A stretch of DNA of 7,669 nt. It comes from Hydrogenophaga sp. (lineage in GTDB: Bacteria > Pseudomonadota > Gammaproteobacteria > Burkholderiales > Burkholderiaceae_C). The first letter of the stretch is position 1. Each line of letters starts with the position of its first letter. The stretch covers positions 1 through 7,669 of the forward strand of contig JAABRN010000523.1 in assembly GCA_011390855.1 (NCBI GenBank). Direction: 5' to 3'. Positions 1-7,669 of this stretch are shown here, in pieces. The notes under the pieces are model-generated. The model was given only the letters and a program-made list of their open reading frames with translations. It was not told the DNA's origin and searched no databases. Position numbers and translations under genes: made by a program.

Positions 1-32
1 CTCCCTCGTGGGGTGTTTTTGAAGAGGTTCAT

Positions 33-344
33 ATGTACGCGGTCATAAAAACCGGTGGCAAACAGTATCGTGTTGCTGCTGGCGAAAAAATTAAAGTAGA
101 ACAGATTGCTGCGGATGTGGGTCAAGAGATCGTGATTGATCAGGTTCTTGCAGTCGGCAACGGCAGCGAGATCAAGGTCGGCACTCCCTTGGTTTCCGGC
201 GCAACGGTCACGGTCACGGTGGTGGCGCATGGCAGGCACGACAAGGTTCGCATCTTCAAGATGCGCCGTCGCAAGCACTACCAGAAGCGCCAGGGACACC
301 GGCAAAATTTCACCGAGCTGCAGATCGCTTCGATCGCAGCCTGA
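33..344 (+). CDS. rplU: 50S ribosomal protein L21
   Basis: Structural protein of the large ribosomal subunit that binds 23S rRNA. The 103-residue product has the usual length of bacterial L21. It opens with [14 protein letters not shown], the conserved family start, and carries the basic RNA-binding block at residues about 76-95 ([18 protein letters not shown]), which contains the L21 family signature. The ATG at 33 is preceded by a purine-rich ribosome binding site (AAGAGG, 22-27) five bases upstream. It lies directly ahead of rpmA, 11 bases apart, in the classic rplU-rpmA pair, so the two are almost certainly co-transcribed. The promoter lies outside the window to the left. Identification is by recognition of the conserved sequence and is very secure. 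Confidence 0.98.
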   Translation: MYAVIKTGGKQYRVAAGEKIKVEQIAADVGQEIVIDQVLAVGNGSEIKVGTPLVSGATVTVTVVAHGRHDKVRIFKMRRRKHYQKRQGHRQNFTELQIASIAA

Positions 345-355
345 GGAGTCGATAA

Positions 356-616
356 ATGGCACAGAAAAAAGGCGGCGGCTCTACGCGAAACGGGCGCGAT
401 TCCAAGCCCAAGATGCTCGGTGTAAAGGCTTTCGGTGGCGAATTGGTGAGCGCCGGTTCGATCATTGTTCGCCAGCGCGGCACCCGTTTTCATCCGGGCG
501 CCAACGTTGGCCTTGGCAAGGACCATACCTTGTTCGCCACGGTTGAAGGGCACGTCACGTTCGCTATCAAAGGCGCACTGAACCGTCAGGTGGTCAGCAT
601 CACGCCAGCCGCCTGA
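356..616 (+). CDS. rpmA: 50S ribosomal protein L27
   Basis: Large-subunit ribosomal protein whose N-terminal tail reaches towards the peptidyl transferase centre. The 86-residue product begins [16 protein letters not shown], the hallmark L27 tail, followed by the conserved [10 protein letters not shown] block at about residues 34-43 and [14 protein letters not shown] at about 48-61. The tail is the short proteobacterial form, with no N-terminal extension of the kind cleaved in Firmicutes. A strong ribosome binding site (GAGGAG, 343-348) overlaps the rplU stop codon and fixes the ATG at 356, which points to coupled translation of L21 and L27. The pair ends at the intrinsic terminator about 70 bases downstream. 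Confidence 0.98.
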   Translation: MAQKKGGGSTRNGRDSKPKMLGVKAFGGELVSAGSIIVRQRGTRFHPGANVGLGKDHTLFATVEGHVTFAIKGALNRQVVSITPAA

Positions 617-1814
<1,198 letters not shown>

Positions 1815-1865
1815 AGCTGCCGAGGCAGCAGATCCGTTGTTTTCAGATCTATGTTGGATGTGCCC

Positions 1866-3011
1866 ATGAATGCCATTGAGCCGCTACCGGTGTCTTTGCT
1901 CAAAGATGCGCGCCGCATCGTGGTCAAGGTGGGCTCAAGCCTGGTGACCAATGACGGTCGGGGGCTGGATGAAGAGGCCATTGCCGAATGGAGCCAGCAG
2001 CTCGCGGAGTTGGCGCAACAGGGGCGTGAACTGATCATGGTCAGCAGCGGCGCCGTCGCCGAAGGAATGAAAAGGCTGGGGTGGGTCGAGCGTCCCAAAG
2101 AGATCCATGAATTGCAGGCGGCTGCGGCTGTCGGACAAATGGGACTGGTGCAGATGTACGAGTCCAAACTGCGCGCGTGCGGCGTGGGCAGTGCGCAGGT
2201 GTTGTTGACCCATGCCGATCTGGCGGATCGGGAACGGTACCTGAACGCCAGGTCCACGCTGGTGACGTTGCTGGGGCTAGGCGTGGTGCCGGTGATCAAT
2301 GAAAACGACACCGTCGTCAATGACGAGATCAAGTTCGGCGACAACGACACGTTGGGTGCGTTGGTGGCAAACCTGGTTGAAGCCGATGTGCTGGTGATCC
2401 TGACTGATCAAAAAGGGCTTTACACGGCCGATCCCAGGCGCAACCCTGCAGCCGAGTTCGTTCATCTGGCCAGAGCAGGTGACCCCCGTCTTGAGACCAT
2501 GGCTGGTGGCGCTGGGTCTGGCATCGGTAAGGGAGGCATGATCACAAAGATTCTCGCTGCCAAGCGTGCGGCCGCTTCAGGTGCATCCACCGTGATTGCC
2601 TGGGGGCGTGAGCCCCGAGTGCTGTTGCGCATGTGCGAGGGTGAGTCGATCGGCACCTGCTTGCAGGCGCAGACACCCAAGAACCAGGCGCGCAAGCGCT
2701 GGATCGCCGATCATCTTCAACTTCGCGGGGCGGTCGTGGTGGATGACGGCGCGATGGCGAAGCTCCAGGGTGAAGGGAAGAGCCTGTTGCCGATCGGAAT
2801 GGTCAGCGTGGATGGCGACTTTGCCCGTGGCGACGTGATCGCGGTGCGCAGCGCTGGCGGAGTGGAAATTGCCCGCGGACTGGCCAACTACGCCAGCTCA
2901 GAAGCGCGTCTGATTTGCCGGAGGTCGTCTTCCGACTTTGAGCGTTTGCTGGGGTATGTGGGGGAGCACGAGATGATCCACCGGGACAACATGGTGTTGT
3001 CCAATCGCTGA
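1866..3011 (+). CDS. proB: Glutamate 5-kinase
   Basis: Phosphorylates L-glutamate with ATP to glutamyl 5-phosphate, the first and feedback-inhibited step of proline synthesis in the cytoplasm. From this start the product has 381 residues. The amino acid kinase domain spans about 15-265, with KVGSSLV (21-27), SSGAV (60-64), NENDTV (145-150), [13 protein letters not shown] (156-168), [13 protein letters not shown] (179-191) and GKGGMITK (221-228). A C-terminal PUA domain (about 285-365) makes this the two-domain form, as in E. coli (367 residues). The start is uncertain: an in-frame ATG at 1851 would add five residues, and neither has a good Shine-Dalgarno sequence. I prefer 1866 because family N-termini are short. 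proA is not adjacent. The gap after obgE suggests a shared transcript. The 36-base gap to the convergent rppH has only a weak 6-bp hairpin (3023-3042, one G-T pair) without a T tract. Confidence 0.95.
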   Translation: MNAIEPLPVSLLKDARRIVVKVGSSLVTNDGRGLDEEAIAEWSQQLAELAQQGRELIMVSSGAVAEGMKRLGWVERPKEIHELQAAAAVGQMGLVQMYESKLRACGVGSAQVLLTHADLADRERYLNARSTLVTLLGLGVVPVINENDTVVNDEIKFGDNDTLGALVANLVEADVLVILTDQKGLYTADPRRNPAAEFVHLARAGDPRLETMAGGAGSGIGKGGMITKILAAKRAAASGASTVIAWGREPRVLLRMCEGESIGTCLQAQTPKNQARKRWIADHLQLRGAVVVDDGAMAKLQGEGKSLLPIGMVSVDGDFARGDVIAVRSAGGVEIARGLANYASSEARLICRRSSSDFERLLGYVGEHEMIHRDNMVLSNR

Positions 3012-3047
3012 AACAGGCGTCGCGGTGGTTTCACAGCCGCCGTTCGT

Positions 3048-3686
3048 TCAGCGTGTAGGCTCAATGTTGAGATGGCACTGTGGGTCTGGATCAAAACTCG
3101 CACCAGGCGGCAGCTCAAGACCCAGGGGCGCCGTGATCATGGGTATCTCTTGCAAGCCTTCGCCAGGGCCACGCTGCCTCGTGCCGTTCCGCAGATAGCG
3201 ATTGCGTGGGTCGTTCCTTGGTAGGTAGCGCGCGAGTTCGGTCAGGGCCATCTCATAGACGCCGCGCTTGAATTCGACAACCACATCCAGCGGGACCCAG
3301 TAGTCGTGCCAACGCCAGGCGTCGAACTCGGGATGACTGGTTGCACGCAGATTGAGGTTCCAATCGTGCGCAACCAATCTCAACAGGTACCAGATTTGTT
3401 TCTGCCCTTTGTAGTGACCGCGTGCATCACGACGGATGAAGCGGTCCGGCACTTCGTAGCGCAACCAGTCCCTGGTGCGGGCCACGATGCTCACGTGCTC
3501 GGGCATCAAACCCACTTCCTCGTGCAGCTCTCGGTACATCGCCTGCTCCGGAGTTTCACCCCTGTCGATGCCACCTTGCGGAAACTGCCAGGAATGGGAG
3601 CGGATGCGCTTGCCCCAGAACACCTGGTTTCGCTGGTTGAGCAGAATGATGCCGACATTGGGCCTGAAGCCTTCTCTGTCAAGCAT
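3048..3686 (-). CDS. rppH: RNA pyrophosphohydrolase
   Basis: Nudix hydrolase that removes pyrophosphate from the 5' end of triphosphorylated mRNA, giving a monophosphate end that RNase E attacks more readily. The 212-residue product begins [17 protein letters not shown], typical of RppH, followed by WQFPQGG (33-39). The full Nudix box lies at 38-60: G38, E44, R52, E53, E56, E57 and G59 all fit G-x5-E-x7-REUxEExGU, so the metal-binding glutamates are intact. The E. coli enzyme has about 176 residues; here roughly 35-40 extra residues follow the Nudix fold, rich in Pro, Gly and Arg, as I recall for Burkholderiales homologues. The ATG at 3686 is chosen over an in-frame TTG four codons upstream because GAGG (3693-3696) lies six bases before it. 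It is convergent with proB and divergent from proS. Confidence 0.95.
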   Translation of the reverse strand: MLDREGFRPNVGIILLNQRNQVFWGKRIRSHSWQFPQGGIDRGETPEQAMYRELHEEVGLMPEHVSIVARTRDWLRYEVPDRFIRRDARGHYKGQKQIWYLLRLVAHDWNLNLRATSHPEFDAWRWHDYWVPLDVVVEFKRGVYEMALTELARYLPRNDPRNRYLRNGTRQRGPGEGLQEIPMITAPLGLELPPGASFDPDPQCHLNIEPTR

Positions 3687-3692
3687 AATCAA

Positions 3693-3696
3693 CCTC
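3693..3696 (-). promoter_or_regulatory. Ribosome binding site fixing the rppH start
   Basis: On the minus strand GAGG is followed by TTGATT and then ATG. The six-base spacing supports initiation at 3686 rather than at the upstream in-frame TTG, which would lie on top of this site. Confidence 0.7.
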
Positions 3697-3706
3697 AAAT
3701 TTTTGA

Positions 3707-3736
3707 ACTGTATGGATTATGCATCGCGCATGACAA
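3707..3736 (-). promoter_or_regulatory. Candidate sigma-70 promoter for rppH
   Basis: On the minus strand TTGTCA (3731-3736, five of six bases matching the -35 consensus) is followed after 18 bases by TACAGT (3707-3712, four of six matching the -10 consensus). This would start transcription about 15-20 bases before the rppH ATG. CATAAT at 3716-3721 is a better -10 hexamer but has no good -35 at the right distance. Read by eye only. Confidence 0.3.
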
Positions 3737-3753
3737 ATTCCGTACTGTTCTGC

Positions 3754-3765
3754 CCCCTGCAGGGG
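3754..3765. repeat. Perfect 12-bp palindrome CCCCTGCAGGGG
   Basis: The two 6-base halves are exact reverse complements with no spacer. It lies about 70 bases upstream of the rppH ATG and about 110 bases upstream of the proS ATG. A palindrome without a spacer is a possible binding site for a dimeric regulator rather than an RNA hairpin. No regulator is recognised. Confidence 0.4.
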
Positions 3766-3875
3766 ATTAGCGCCGGGTAAATACCGACTGACGGACCCCG
3801 TGTTCATCCAGGTACGGGTTTCACATCTGATTCCATCCACCCTCTTGAGAGACCTTTTCGGTTCGCGTGCCCTTC

Positions 3876-5621
3876 ATGAAAGCCTCCCAGTTCTTTATCT
3901 CCACGCTCAAGGAAGCCCCCGCCGATGCCGAGGTGGTGAGTCACCAGTTGATGACCAGAGCCGGCATGATCAAGAAGCTGGGCGCCGGCATTTACACCTA
4001 CATGCCAATGGGGTTGCGGGTGATCCAGAAAGTGGAAAAGATCGTTCGCGAAGAGATGAACCGTGCCGGCGCCGTGGAGCTCACCATGCCTGTCGTCCAG
4101 CCTGCTGAATTCTGGCAGGAGACGGGCCGGTTCGAAAAGATGGGGCCGGAGTTGCTGCGCATCAAGGATCGCCATGATCGCGACTTCGTGGTGCAACCCA
4201 CCAGTGAAGAAGTGGTCACCGACATTGCCCGCCAGGAGCTGCGAAGCTACAAACAACTGCCCAGGAACTTCTACCAGATACAGACCAAGTTCCGGGACGA
4301 GAGGCGACCCAGGTTCGGACTGATGCGCGGGCGCGAGTTCATCATGAAGGACGCCTACAGCTTTGATCGCGATGAAGCCGCAGCCAAGGCCAGCTACCAG
4401 GTCATGGCCGCTGCCTACCGTCGCATTTTCGATCGCTTTGGCCTGCGCTACCGCGCCGTGGCCGCTGACAGCGGGGCCATTGGTGGTGACCTGTCTGAAG
4501 AATTCCAGGTGATTGCAGCCACTGGCGAAGACGCGATCGTTTACTGCCCGAGCAGCGACTATGCAGCCAACATGGAAAAGGCCGAGTCACTTGCGCCTCA
4601 ACTACCCCGACCTGTGGCTTCCAATCCCATGGTCAAAACCCCGACGCCAGGACAAAGCACCTGTGCCGATGTGGCCAAACTGCTGGATGTTCCTTTGGCT
4701 ACCACGGTGAAATCGCTGGTGCTGGCCACCGACGAACTGGGCGAGGACGGTCAGGTGGTGGCGTCGCAAGTCTGGCTGCTGCTGTTGCGCGGGGACCATG
4801 ACATGAACGAGGTGAAGGTTTCCAAGGTGCCGGGGCTGGATGCGAGCTTTCGCTTTGCCAGCCTTCCTGAAATCGAGAGCCACTTCGGATGCAAGCCTGG
4901 CTATCTGGGACCAGTGGGTACCTTGCTCCCTGTGAAGCTCATCGTGGACCGCGAAGTGGCCGTGATGGCCGACTGGATCTGCGGCGCCAACGAGGCTGAC
5001 TTCCACATGACAGGGGTGAACTGGGGGCGTGACCTGCCAGAGCCTGACCTGGTGGTCGATCTGCGCAATGTGGTGGAAGGCGACCCGTCGCCCGATGGCA
5101 AGGGGGTTCTGGCCATCGAACGCGGCATTGAGGTGGGCCATGTGTTCTACCTGGGCACCAAATACAGCAAGGCCATGAACGCCACCTTCCTGGGTGAAGA
5201 TGGCAAACCCGCGCATTTTGAGATGGGCTGCTATGGCATCGGCGTCACGCGCCTGCCGGCAGCGGCCGTTGAGCAAAACCACGACGAGCGCGGCATCATC
5301 TGGCCCGACGCTATCGCCCCTTTCATGGTTGTGATTTGCCCGATCGGTATGGATCGAAGCGAAGAAGTTCGAAAGGCTGCCGAGAAGCTGTACGCCGACC
5401 TGTCGGCAGAGAGTATCGATGTCATTCTGGACGATCGGGGCGAGCGACCAGGCGCCATGTTTGCCGATTGGGAACTCATTGGCGTGCCTCATCGGATCAC
5501 CATCGGAGACCGCGGCCTCAAGTCAGGGCAGCTGGAATACCAGCACCGGCGAGATGCCGCTGCCACCCAGGTGGCCGTGGGCGATGTGGTGGCAGTTCTC
5601 AAGGGCAAACTGGGCGGATGA
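3876..5621 (+). CDS. proS: Prolyl-tRNA synthetase with editing domain
   Basis: Class II aminoacyl-tRNA synthetase that attaches proline to tRNA-Pro in the cytoplasm. The 581-residue product is close to the 572 residues of E. coli ProRS and has the same bacterial layout. An N-terminal catalytic part carries QPTSEE (107-112) and class II motif 2, [10 protein letters not shown] (139-148). An inserted YbaK-like editing domain (about 225-400) hydrolyses Ala-tRNA-Pro; K279 in TTVKS fits the conserved editing lysine of the family. Motif 3 is GCYGIGVTR (451-459), and the C-terminal anticodon-binding domain covers about 480-581, including GERPG (522-526). The ATG at 3876 gives the usual start MKASQFF; a GTG three codons upstream (3867) is possible. 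Neither has an evident Shine-Dalgarno sequence. The stop codon overlaps the start of the next gene (ATGA at 5618-5621), so the two are translationally coupled. Confidence 0.97.
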   Translation: MKASQFFISTLKEAPADAEVVSHQLMTRAGMIKKLGAGIYTYMPMGLRVIQKVEKIVREEMNRAGAVELTMPVVQPAEFWQETGRFEKMGPELLRIKDRHDRDFVVQPTSEEVVTDIARQELRSYKQLPRNFYQIQTKFRDERRPRFGLMRGREFIMKDAYSFDRDEAAAKASYQVMAAAYRRIFDRFGLRYRAVAADSGAIGGDLSEEFQVIAATGEDAIVYCPSSDYAANMEKAESLAPQLPRPVASNPMVKTPTPGQSTCADVAKLLDVPLATTVKSLVLATDELGEDGQVVASQVWLLLLRGDHDMNEVKVSKVPGLDASFRFASLPEIESHFGCKPGYLGPVGTLLPVKLIVDREVAVMADWICGANEADFHMTGVNWGRDLPEPDLVVDLRNVVEGDPSPDGKGVLAIERGIEVGHVFYLGTKYSKAMNATFLGEDGKPAHFEMGCYGIGVTRLPAAAVEQNHDERGIIWPDAIAPFMVVICPIGMDRSEEVRKAAEKLYADLSAESIDVILDDRGERPGAMFADWELIGVPHRITIGDRGLKSGQLEYQHRRDAAATQVAVGDVVAVLKGKLGG

Positions 5622-6295
5622 AGCGTTCGGATTCGCTTCTGCCGCTTTTGCCGCAACAGCCCGAGATCTGGGCTCCCAGCCGGCGCGTGTGCCTGCTGAC
5701 GGGTCTCTCAGCCCTGACATGGTCTGCTTCGTCACTGCTCAGCCCTGCTGAGGCCGGTCAACTGGAAGAGCCGTTGGCCGATTCGGTGCGCAGTGCATTG
5801 GCCTCTGCCATTGCCCACACTGCACCGCCCGAACCCGTGTTTGCAAATACCGAGCGGCGCCTGGCTTACTTGCGCTGGTTGGGCGCGATGAGCGACCGCT
5901 TGCAGCGGCGCAAGCCGGCGTTTCAGACCCGCATCGCGTTGCTGCAGACGGTCTGGTACGAAAGTCGGCGCGCGGGGCTGGACACCACCATGGTGATGGG
6001 GCTGATCCAGGTGGAAAGTGCGTTTCGCAAATTTGCCATTTCGCGCGTGGGTGCCAGAGGCTACATGCAGATCATGCCTTTCTGGTCACGGTTGATCGGT
6101 AACGGCGAGGTGGCCCAGTTGTTCGACCTGCGTGTGAACCTGCGCTTTGGCTGCGTGATTCTTCGTCACTATCTGGATCGGGAGCGGGGCGACACCTTCA
6201 TGGCGCTGGGTCGTTACAACGGCAGCAGAGGACAGGCCAAATACCCCAATGCTGTGTATGCGGCGGCGCGAAACTGGGCACACCCGGATACTTGA
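5618..6295 (+). CDS. Exported lytic transglycosylase, SLT domain
   Basis: Predicted peptidoglycan lytic transglycosylase (GH23, SLT type) that would cleave the MurNAc-GlcNAc bond in the periplasm to leave a 1,6-anhydro end. The product has 225 residues. The N-terminus has S21-R22-R23 followed by a hydrophobic stretch (about 24-41) and an AEA site, with likely cleavage after residue 46. The catalytic domain covers about 105-220: glutamate E133 in QVESAF, then [10 protein letters not shown] (145-154), a GYMQIMP form of the common GLMQIMP, and [10 protein letters not shown] (196-205) with the conserved YNG. It is a small single-domain enzyme with no peptidoglycan-binding or LysM domain. The start overlaps the proS stop (ATGA), so it is the second gene of a proS operon. 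It converges on the AAA+ gene, 39 bases apart, with no clear terminator between. The exact subfamily is not assigned. Confidence 0.9.
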   Translation: MKRSDSLLPLLPQQPEIWAPSRRVCLLTGLSALTWSASSLLSPAEAGQLEEPLADSVRSALASAIAHTAPPEPVFANTERRLAYLRWLGAMSDRLQRRKPAFQTRIALLQTVWYESRRAGLDTTMVMGLIQVESAFRKFAISRVGARGYMQIMPFWSRLIGNGEVAQLFDLRVNLRFGCVILRHYLDRERGDTFMALGRYNGSRGQAKYPNAVYAAARNWAHPDT

Positions 6296-6334
6296 AGTGA
6301 CGGGGTCTCTCGCGCCCGGTTCGCGTTTCGCTTG

Positions 6335-7339
6335 CTATTGCAGAAATCCGATTCGGGACTTCCCGGCGCCCGTCTTGGGTAGGTCGCAGGGCTCAATGCT
6401 GTAGCGGTTGGACAGGCGCGCATTGCCGAAGGCCGTGACCAATGCCCGTCGCATTTCGCGTGGGGCGAGCGTGGCGAGTGCGTCGAGCACATCGTCAACG
6501 GGCTCGGGGTCGAAGCGCTGCCCCCAGTCGTGTTCGCCTCGGATGCCCCGATACAGGTGAGCCGCGATCTTGCGTGCGGCCTCGGGTGATGGAGAAGCGA
6601 TTTCAAACACATTCATGCGGTTGAGAATGGGCTCGGGAATGCTGCGCTCGTCGTTGGCGGTGGTGATCCAGATCACCTGGCTGGCATCGATCGGTACTTC
6701 GGCGAATTCGTCAACAAAGCTTTGTGCGGTGTCGTGTTCAAGCAGGCTGTAGAGGGCACCCATCGGGTCATACTGGGCATCGGCACTGGCTTTGTCGATT
6801 TCGTCGACCACGATCACCGGATTGGCGTACTGGCCGTCTACAAGTGCTTCAAACACCTTGCCCGGCTTGGCGCCTTTCCATTGCGAAGACGAGCCAGACA
6901 AAAGCCAGCCCGCCGTCATCGAACTCATGGGGATCAGGCTCATGCTGGTGCCCAGCAGGTCGGCGATCTGCCGCGCGAAGTGGGTTTTTCCCACCCCGGG
7001 CGGGCCAAGCAGCATGATGGGTGTGACTTCCAGACTGTCGTGGCTGTCCTGGGTCAGGGCGACATGGCGCTTCACATCGTCGAGCACTTCGCCGAAATTG
7101 GGCAGCAGGTCGTACAGGGGCGCCATGTCAGGCACGCCAGACGGTTTGACGGCAAAGCGTTCGGGTCCGCGCTCCAGCATGCGCTGCCAGGTGTTGCGCA
7201 AGGCGTCGAAGTCGCGTTCATTGCCGCTGGCCTGCAAGTGCGCCAGCTTGCGTTCCACGGCGTCAGCACTGAACACGCTGCGCATCTGGGCGATGGGCAG
7301 GCCCATGGGGGTTGAGGCAACCAGGCTGCGTGAGCTCAT
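6335..7339 (-). CDS. Stand-alone Lon-type AAA+ ATPase, no protease domain
   Basis: A 334-residue AAA+ ATPase of unknown function. Walker A is GPPGVGKT (112-119), Walker B is VIVVDE (175-180), sensor 1 is N229 in ITTAN, a likely arginine finger is R241 in LNRM, and sensor 2 is R294 in APREMR. The segment between Walker A and B (QWKGAKPGKVFEAL, 153-166) resembles the pore-loop region of Lon (TYIGxxPGxI), with W154 where Lon has a tyrosine. The segment DPMGALYSLLEHD (191-203) resembles the Lon segment with ALLEVLDPEQ. Residues 1-100 do not look like the Lon substrate-binding domain, and the chain ends after the small AAA subdomain, so no Ser-Lys protease is present. By inference it remodels or unfolds a protein partner; none is visible here. 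The ATG at 7339 is chosen over an in-frame ATG 14 codons upstream because AGGAG lies six bases before it. Confidence 0.88.
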   Translation of the reverse strand: MSSRSLVASTPMGLPIAQMRSVFSADAVERKLAHLQASGNERDFDALRNTWQRMLERGPERFAVKPSGVPDMAPLYDLLPNFGEVLDDVKRHVALTQDSHDSLEVTPIMLLGPPGVGKTHFARQIADLLGTSMSLIPMSSMTAGWLLSGSSSQWKGAKPGKVFEALVDGQYANPVIVVDEIDKASADAQYDPMGALYSLLEHDTAQSFVDEFAEVPIDASQVIWITTANDERSIPEPILNRMNVFEIASPSPEAARKIAAHLYRGIRGEHDWGQRFDPEPVDDVLDALATLAPREMRRALVTAFGNARLSNRYSIEPCDLPKTGAGKSRIGFLQ

Positions 7340-7345
7340 GCGGTT

Positions 7346-7350
7346 CTCCT
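7346..7350 (-). promoter_or_regulatory. Ribosome binding site fixing the AAA+ gene start
   Basis: AGGAG on the minus strand lies six bases before the ATG at 7339. It would lie inside the coding region if the upstream in-frame ATG at 7381 were used, which argues for the shorter protein. Confidence 0.75.
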
Positions 7351-7361
7351 TGGGTTCGGCA

Positions 7362-7379
7362 GTGCTTTCATTCAAGCAC
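7362..7379. repeat. Inverted repeat upstream of the AAA+ gene
   Basis: GTGCTT (7362-7367) and AAGCAC (7374-7379) are exact reverse complements separated by six bases. The repeat ends 22 bases before the AAA+ start codon, just upstream of its Shine-Dalgarno site. It could be a small operator or a short hairpin in the 5' leader. No regulator family can be named from it. Confidence 0.35.
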
Positions 7380-7475
7380 AAGACGTGCCTGCCCTCAATG
7401 CCGGATAAGACCCAAAAAACACCGTCTTTCCTGTTTCAGCCGCCAGACCGTGAAAAATACCGCAGCACCAAGGCA

Positions 7476-7501
7476 AGAAAGCCACCCGCAGGTGGCTTTC
7501 T
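7476..7501 (-). terminator. Rho-independent terminator of the glutaredoxin gene
   Basis: A perfect 11-bp inverted repeat: AGAAAGCCACC (7476-7486), a four-base loop (7487-7490), and GGTGGCTTTCT (7491-7501). On the minus strand the right arm ends in TTTCTT, which fits a terminator 20 bases after the glutaredoxin stop. A smaller hairpin, ACCCG/CGGGT with a five-base loop (7506-7520), lies between it and the stop codon. It insulates the AAA+ gene from glutaredoxin transcription, so the AAA+ gene should have its own promoter. Confidence 0.8.
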
Positions 7502-7520
7502 GAAGACCCGTGCACCGGGT

Positions 7521-7669
7521 TCAGGCGCCGCCGTTGATGACCTGTTGCAGTTCTCCGGACTCGTACATCTCCATCATGATGTCCGAACCGCCAATGAACT
7601 CGCCCTTGACATAGAGCTGGGGAATGGTGGGCCAGTTGCTGTATTCCTTGATGCCCTGGCGGATGCCTT
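7521..7669 (-). CDS. grxD: Monothiol glutaredoxin Grx4 type, C-terminal part
   Basis: The last 48 residues of a CGFS-type monothiol glutaredoxin, a family that binds and hands on [2Fe-2S] clusters with glutathione in the cytoplasm. The visible part begins [20 protein letters not shown] and continues with [20 protein letters not shown]. The WPTIPQL segment supplies the cis-proline next to the glutathione site, and GGSD is the conserved C-terminal glutathione-binding turn. The CGFS active site lies in the missing N-terminal half beyond the right edge, so the monothiol assignment rests on the resemblance of this half to Grx4. The frame ends at TGA (7521-7523), followed by a terminator. The gene is cut by the window, not broken. 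Confidence 0.93.
   Translation of the reverse strand, partial: GIRQGIKEYSNWPTIPQLYVKGEFIGGSDIMMEMYESGELQQVINGGA

Larger units (their letters stand above)
3687..3875. other. Divergent rppH-proS control region
   Basis: A 189-base gene-free stretch that must carry the promoters for both rppH and proS. It is less GC-rich near rppH. It holds a perfect 12-bp palindrome, CCCCTGCAGGGG, at 3754-3765, and a weaker inverted pair CCCGT/ACGGG with a 12-base spacer close to 3800-3820. No clear proS promoter and no strong proS Shine-Dalgarno sequence could be seen. An antisense reading frame crosses part of it but is not supported as a gene. Confidence 0.5.
7340..7520. other. Intergenic region between glutaredoxin and AAA+ genes
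   Basis: A 181-base gene-free stretch. Read on the minus strand it holds, in order, a small hairpin just after the glutaredoxin stop codon, the glutaredoxin terminator, a segment of about 95 bases that should contain the AAA+ promoter, the GTGCTT-N6-AAGCAC repeat, and the AAA+ ribosome binding site. No convincing -35/-10 pair was identified by eye. Confidence 0.5.

Noticed and set aside
2..20. Small CCC-TCGT-GGG hairpin followed by GTTTTT at the left edge
   Set aside because: It could be the end of a terminator or part of an L21 leader, but only about four base pairs are visible before the window ends, so it cannot be judged.
1816..1850. Short GCTGC-CGAG-GCAGC hairpin and a CAGATC direct repeat between obgE and proB
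   Set aside because: A five-base-pair stem without a following T tract is too weak for a terminator, and a six-base direct repeat can occur by chance.
3306..3770. Plus-strand open frame of 154 codons opposite rppH
   Set aside because: It lies almost wholly antisense to a confidently identified Nudix gene, shows no family motif, and has no supporting ribosome binding site. It is a shadow of high-GC coding sequence.
6296..6334. Possible bidirectional terminator between the convergent transglycosylase and AAA+ genes
   Set aside because: Only four-base inverted matches were found and no T tract, so no terminator can be supported here.
6722..7315. Plus-strand open frame of 197 codons opposite the AAA+ gene
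   Set aside because: The opposite strand encodes a protein with a full set of AAA+ motifs. The antisense product has a His/Arg/Ala/Gly-rich composition typical of shadow frames and no recognisable domain.
7312..7503. Plus-strand open frame of 63 codons in the glutaredoxin-AAA+ gap
   Set aside because: It overlaps the AAA+ start, its control region and the terminator, with no family similarity that I can recognise.

Overview
The window looks like a housekeeping stretch of a betaproteobacterial chromosome, most likely Burkholderiales and close to Comamonadaceae. I base this on moderately high GC, on recalled protein sequence character (for example the QPTSEE form of the ProRS catalytic region and the extended RppH), and on the gene order rplU-rpmA-obgE-proB / rppH / proS-lytic transglycosylase, which I remember as common in that order. 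No mobile element, tRNA, rRNA, CRISPR array or sign of recent transfer was seen.

Layout. Positions 33-616 (+) hold ribosomal proteins L21 and L27, closed by a strong intrinsic terminator at 686-713. Positions 741-1814 (+) encode the ribosome-associated GTPase ObgE. After a 51-base gap to the preferred start, proB (1866-3011, +) encodes glutamate 5-kinase, the first step of proline synthesis. rppH (3048-3686, -) converges on proB and encodes the RNA pyrophosphohydrolase that starts 5'-end-dependent mRNA decay. A divergent intergenic region (3687-3875) with a 12-bp palindrome separates rppH from proS (3876-5621, +), which encodes prolyl-tRNA synthetase with its editing domain. An exported lytic transglycosylase (5618-6295, +) starts inside the proS stop codon (ATGA overlap). 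Converging on it is a stand-alone AAA+ ATPase with a Lon-type ATPase module but no protease domain (6335-7339, -). The last 149 bases hold the C-terminal part of a monothiol glutaredoxin of the Grx4/GrxD type (-), running off the window, with its own terminator at 7476-7501.

How the genes fit together. Most act in translation and growth: L21 and L27 build the 50S subunit, ObgE checks or matures it, ProRS charges tRNA-Pro, and ProB supplies proline. RppH controls mRNA lifetime. The lytic transglycosylase cuts peptidoglycan. The AAA+ protein is the one clearly under-characterised gene.

I did not find a convincing new multi-gene system. The best leads are the protease-less Lon-type ATPase, the Tat-like signal on the transglycosylase coupled to proS, and the terminator placed only 27 bases before obgE. 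All gene-free stretches are shorter than 200 bases and are described below.
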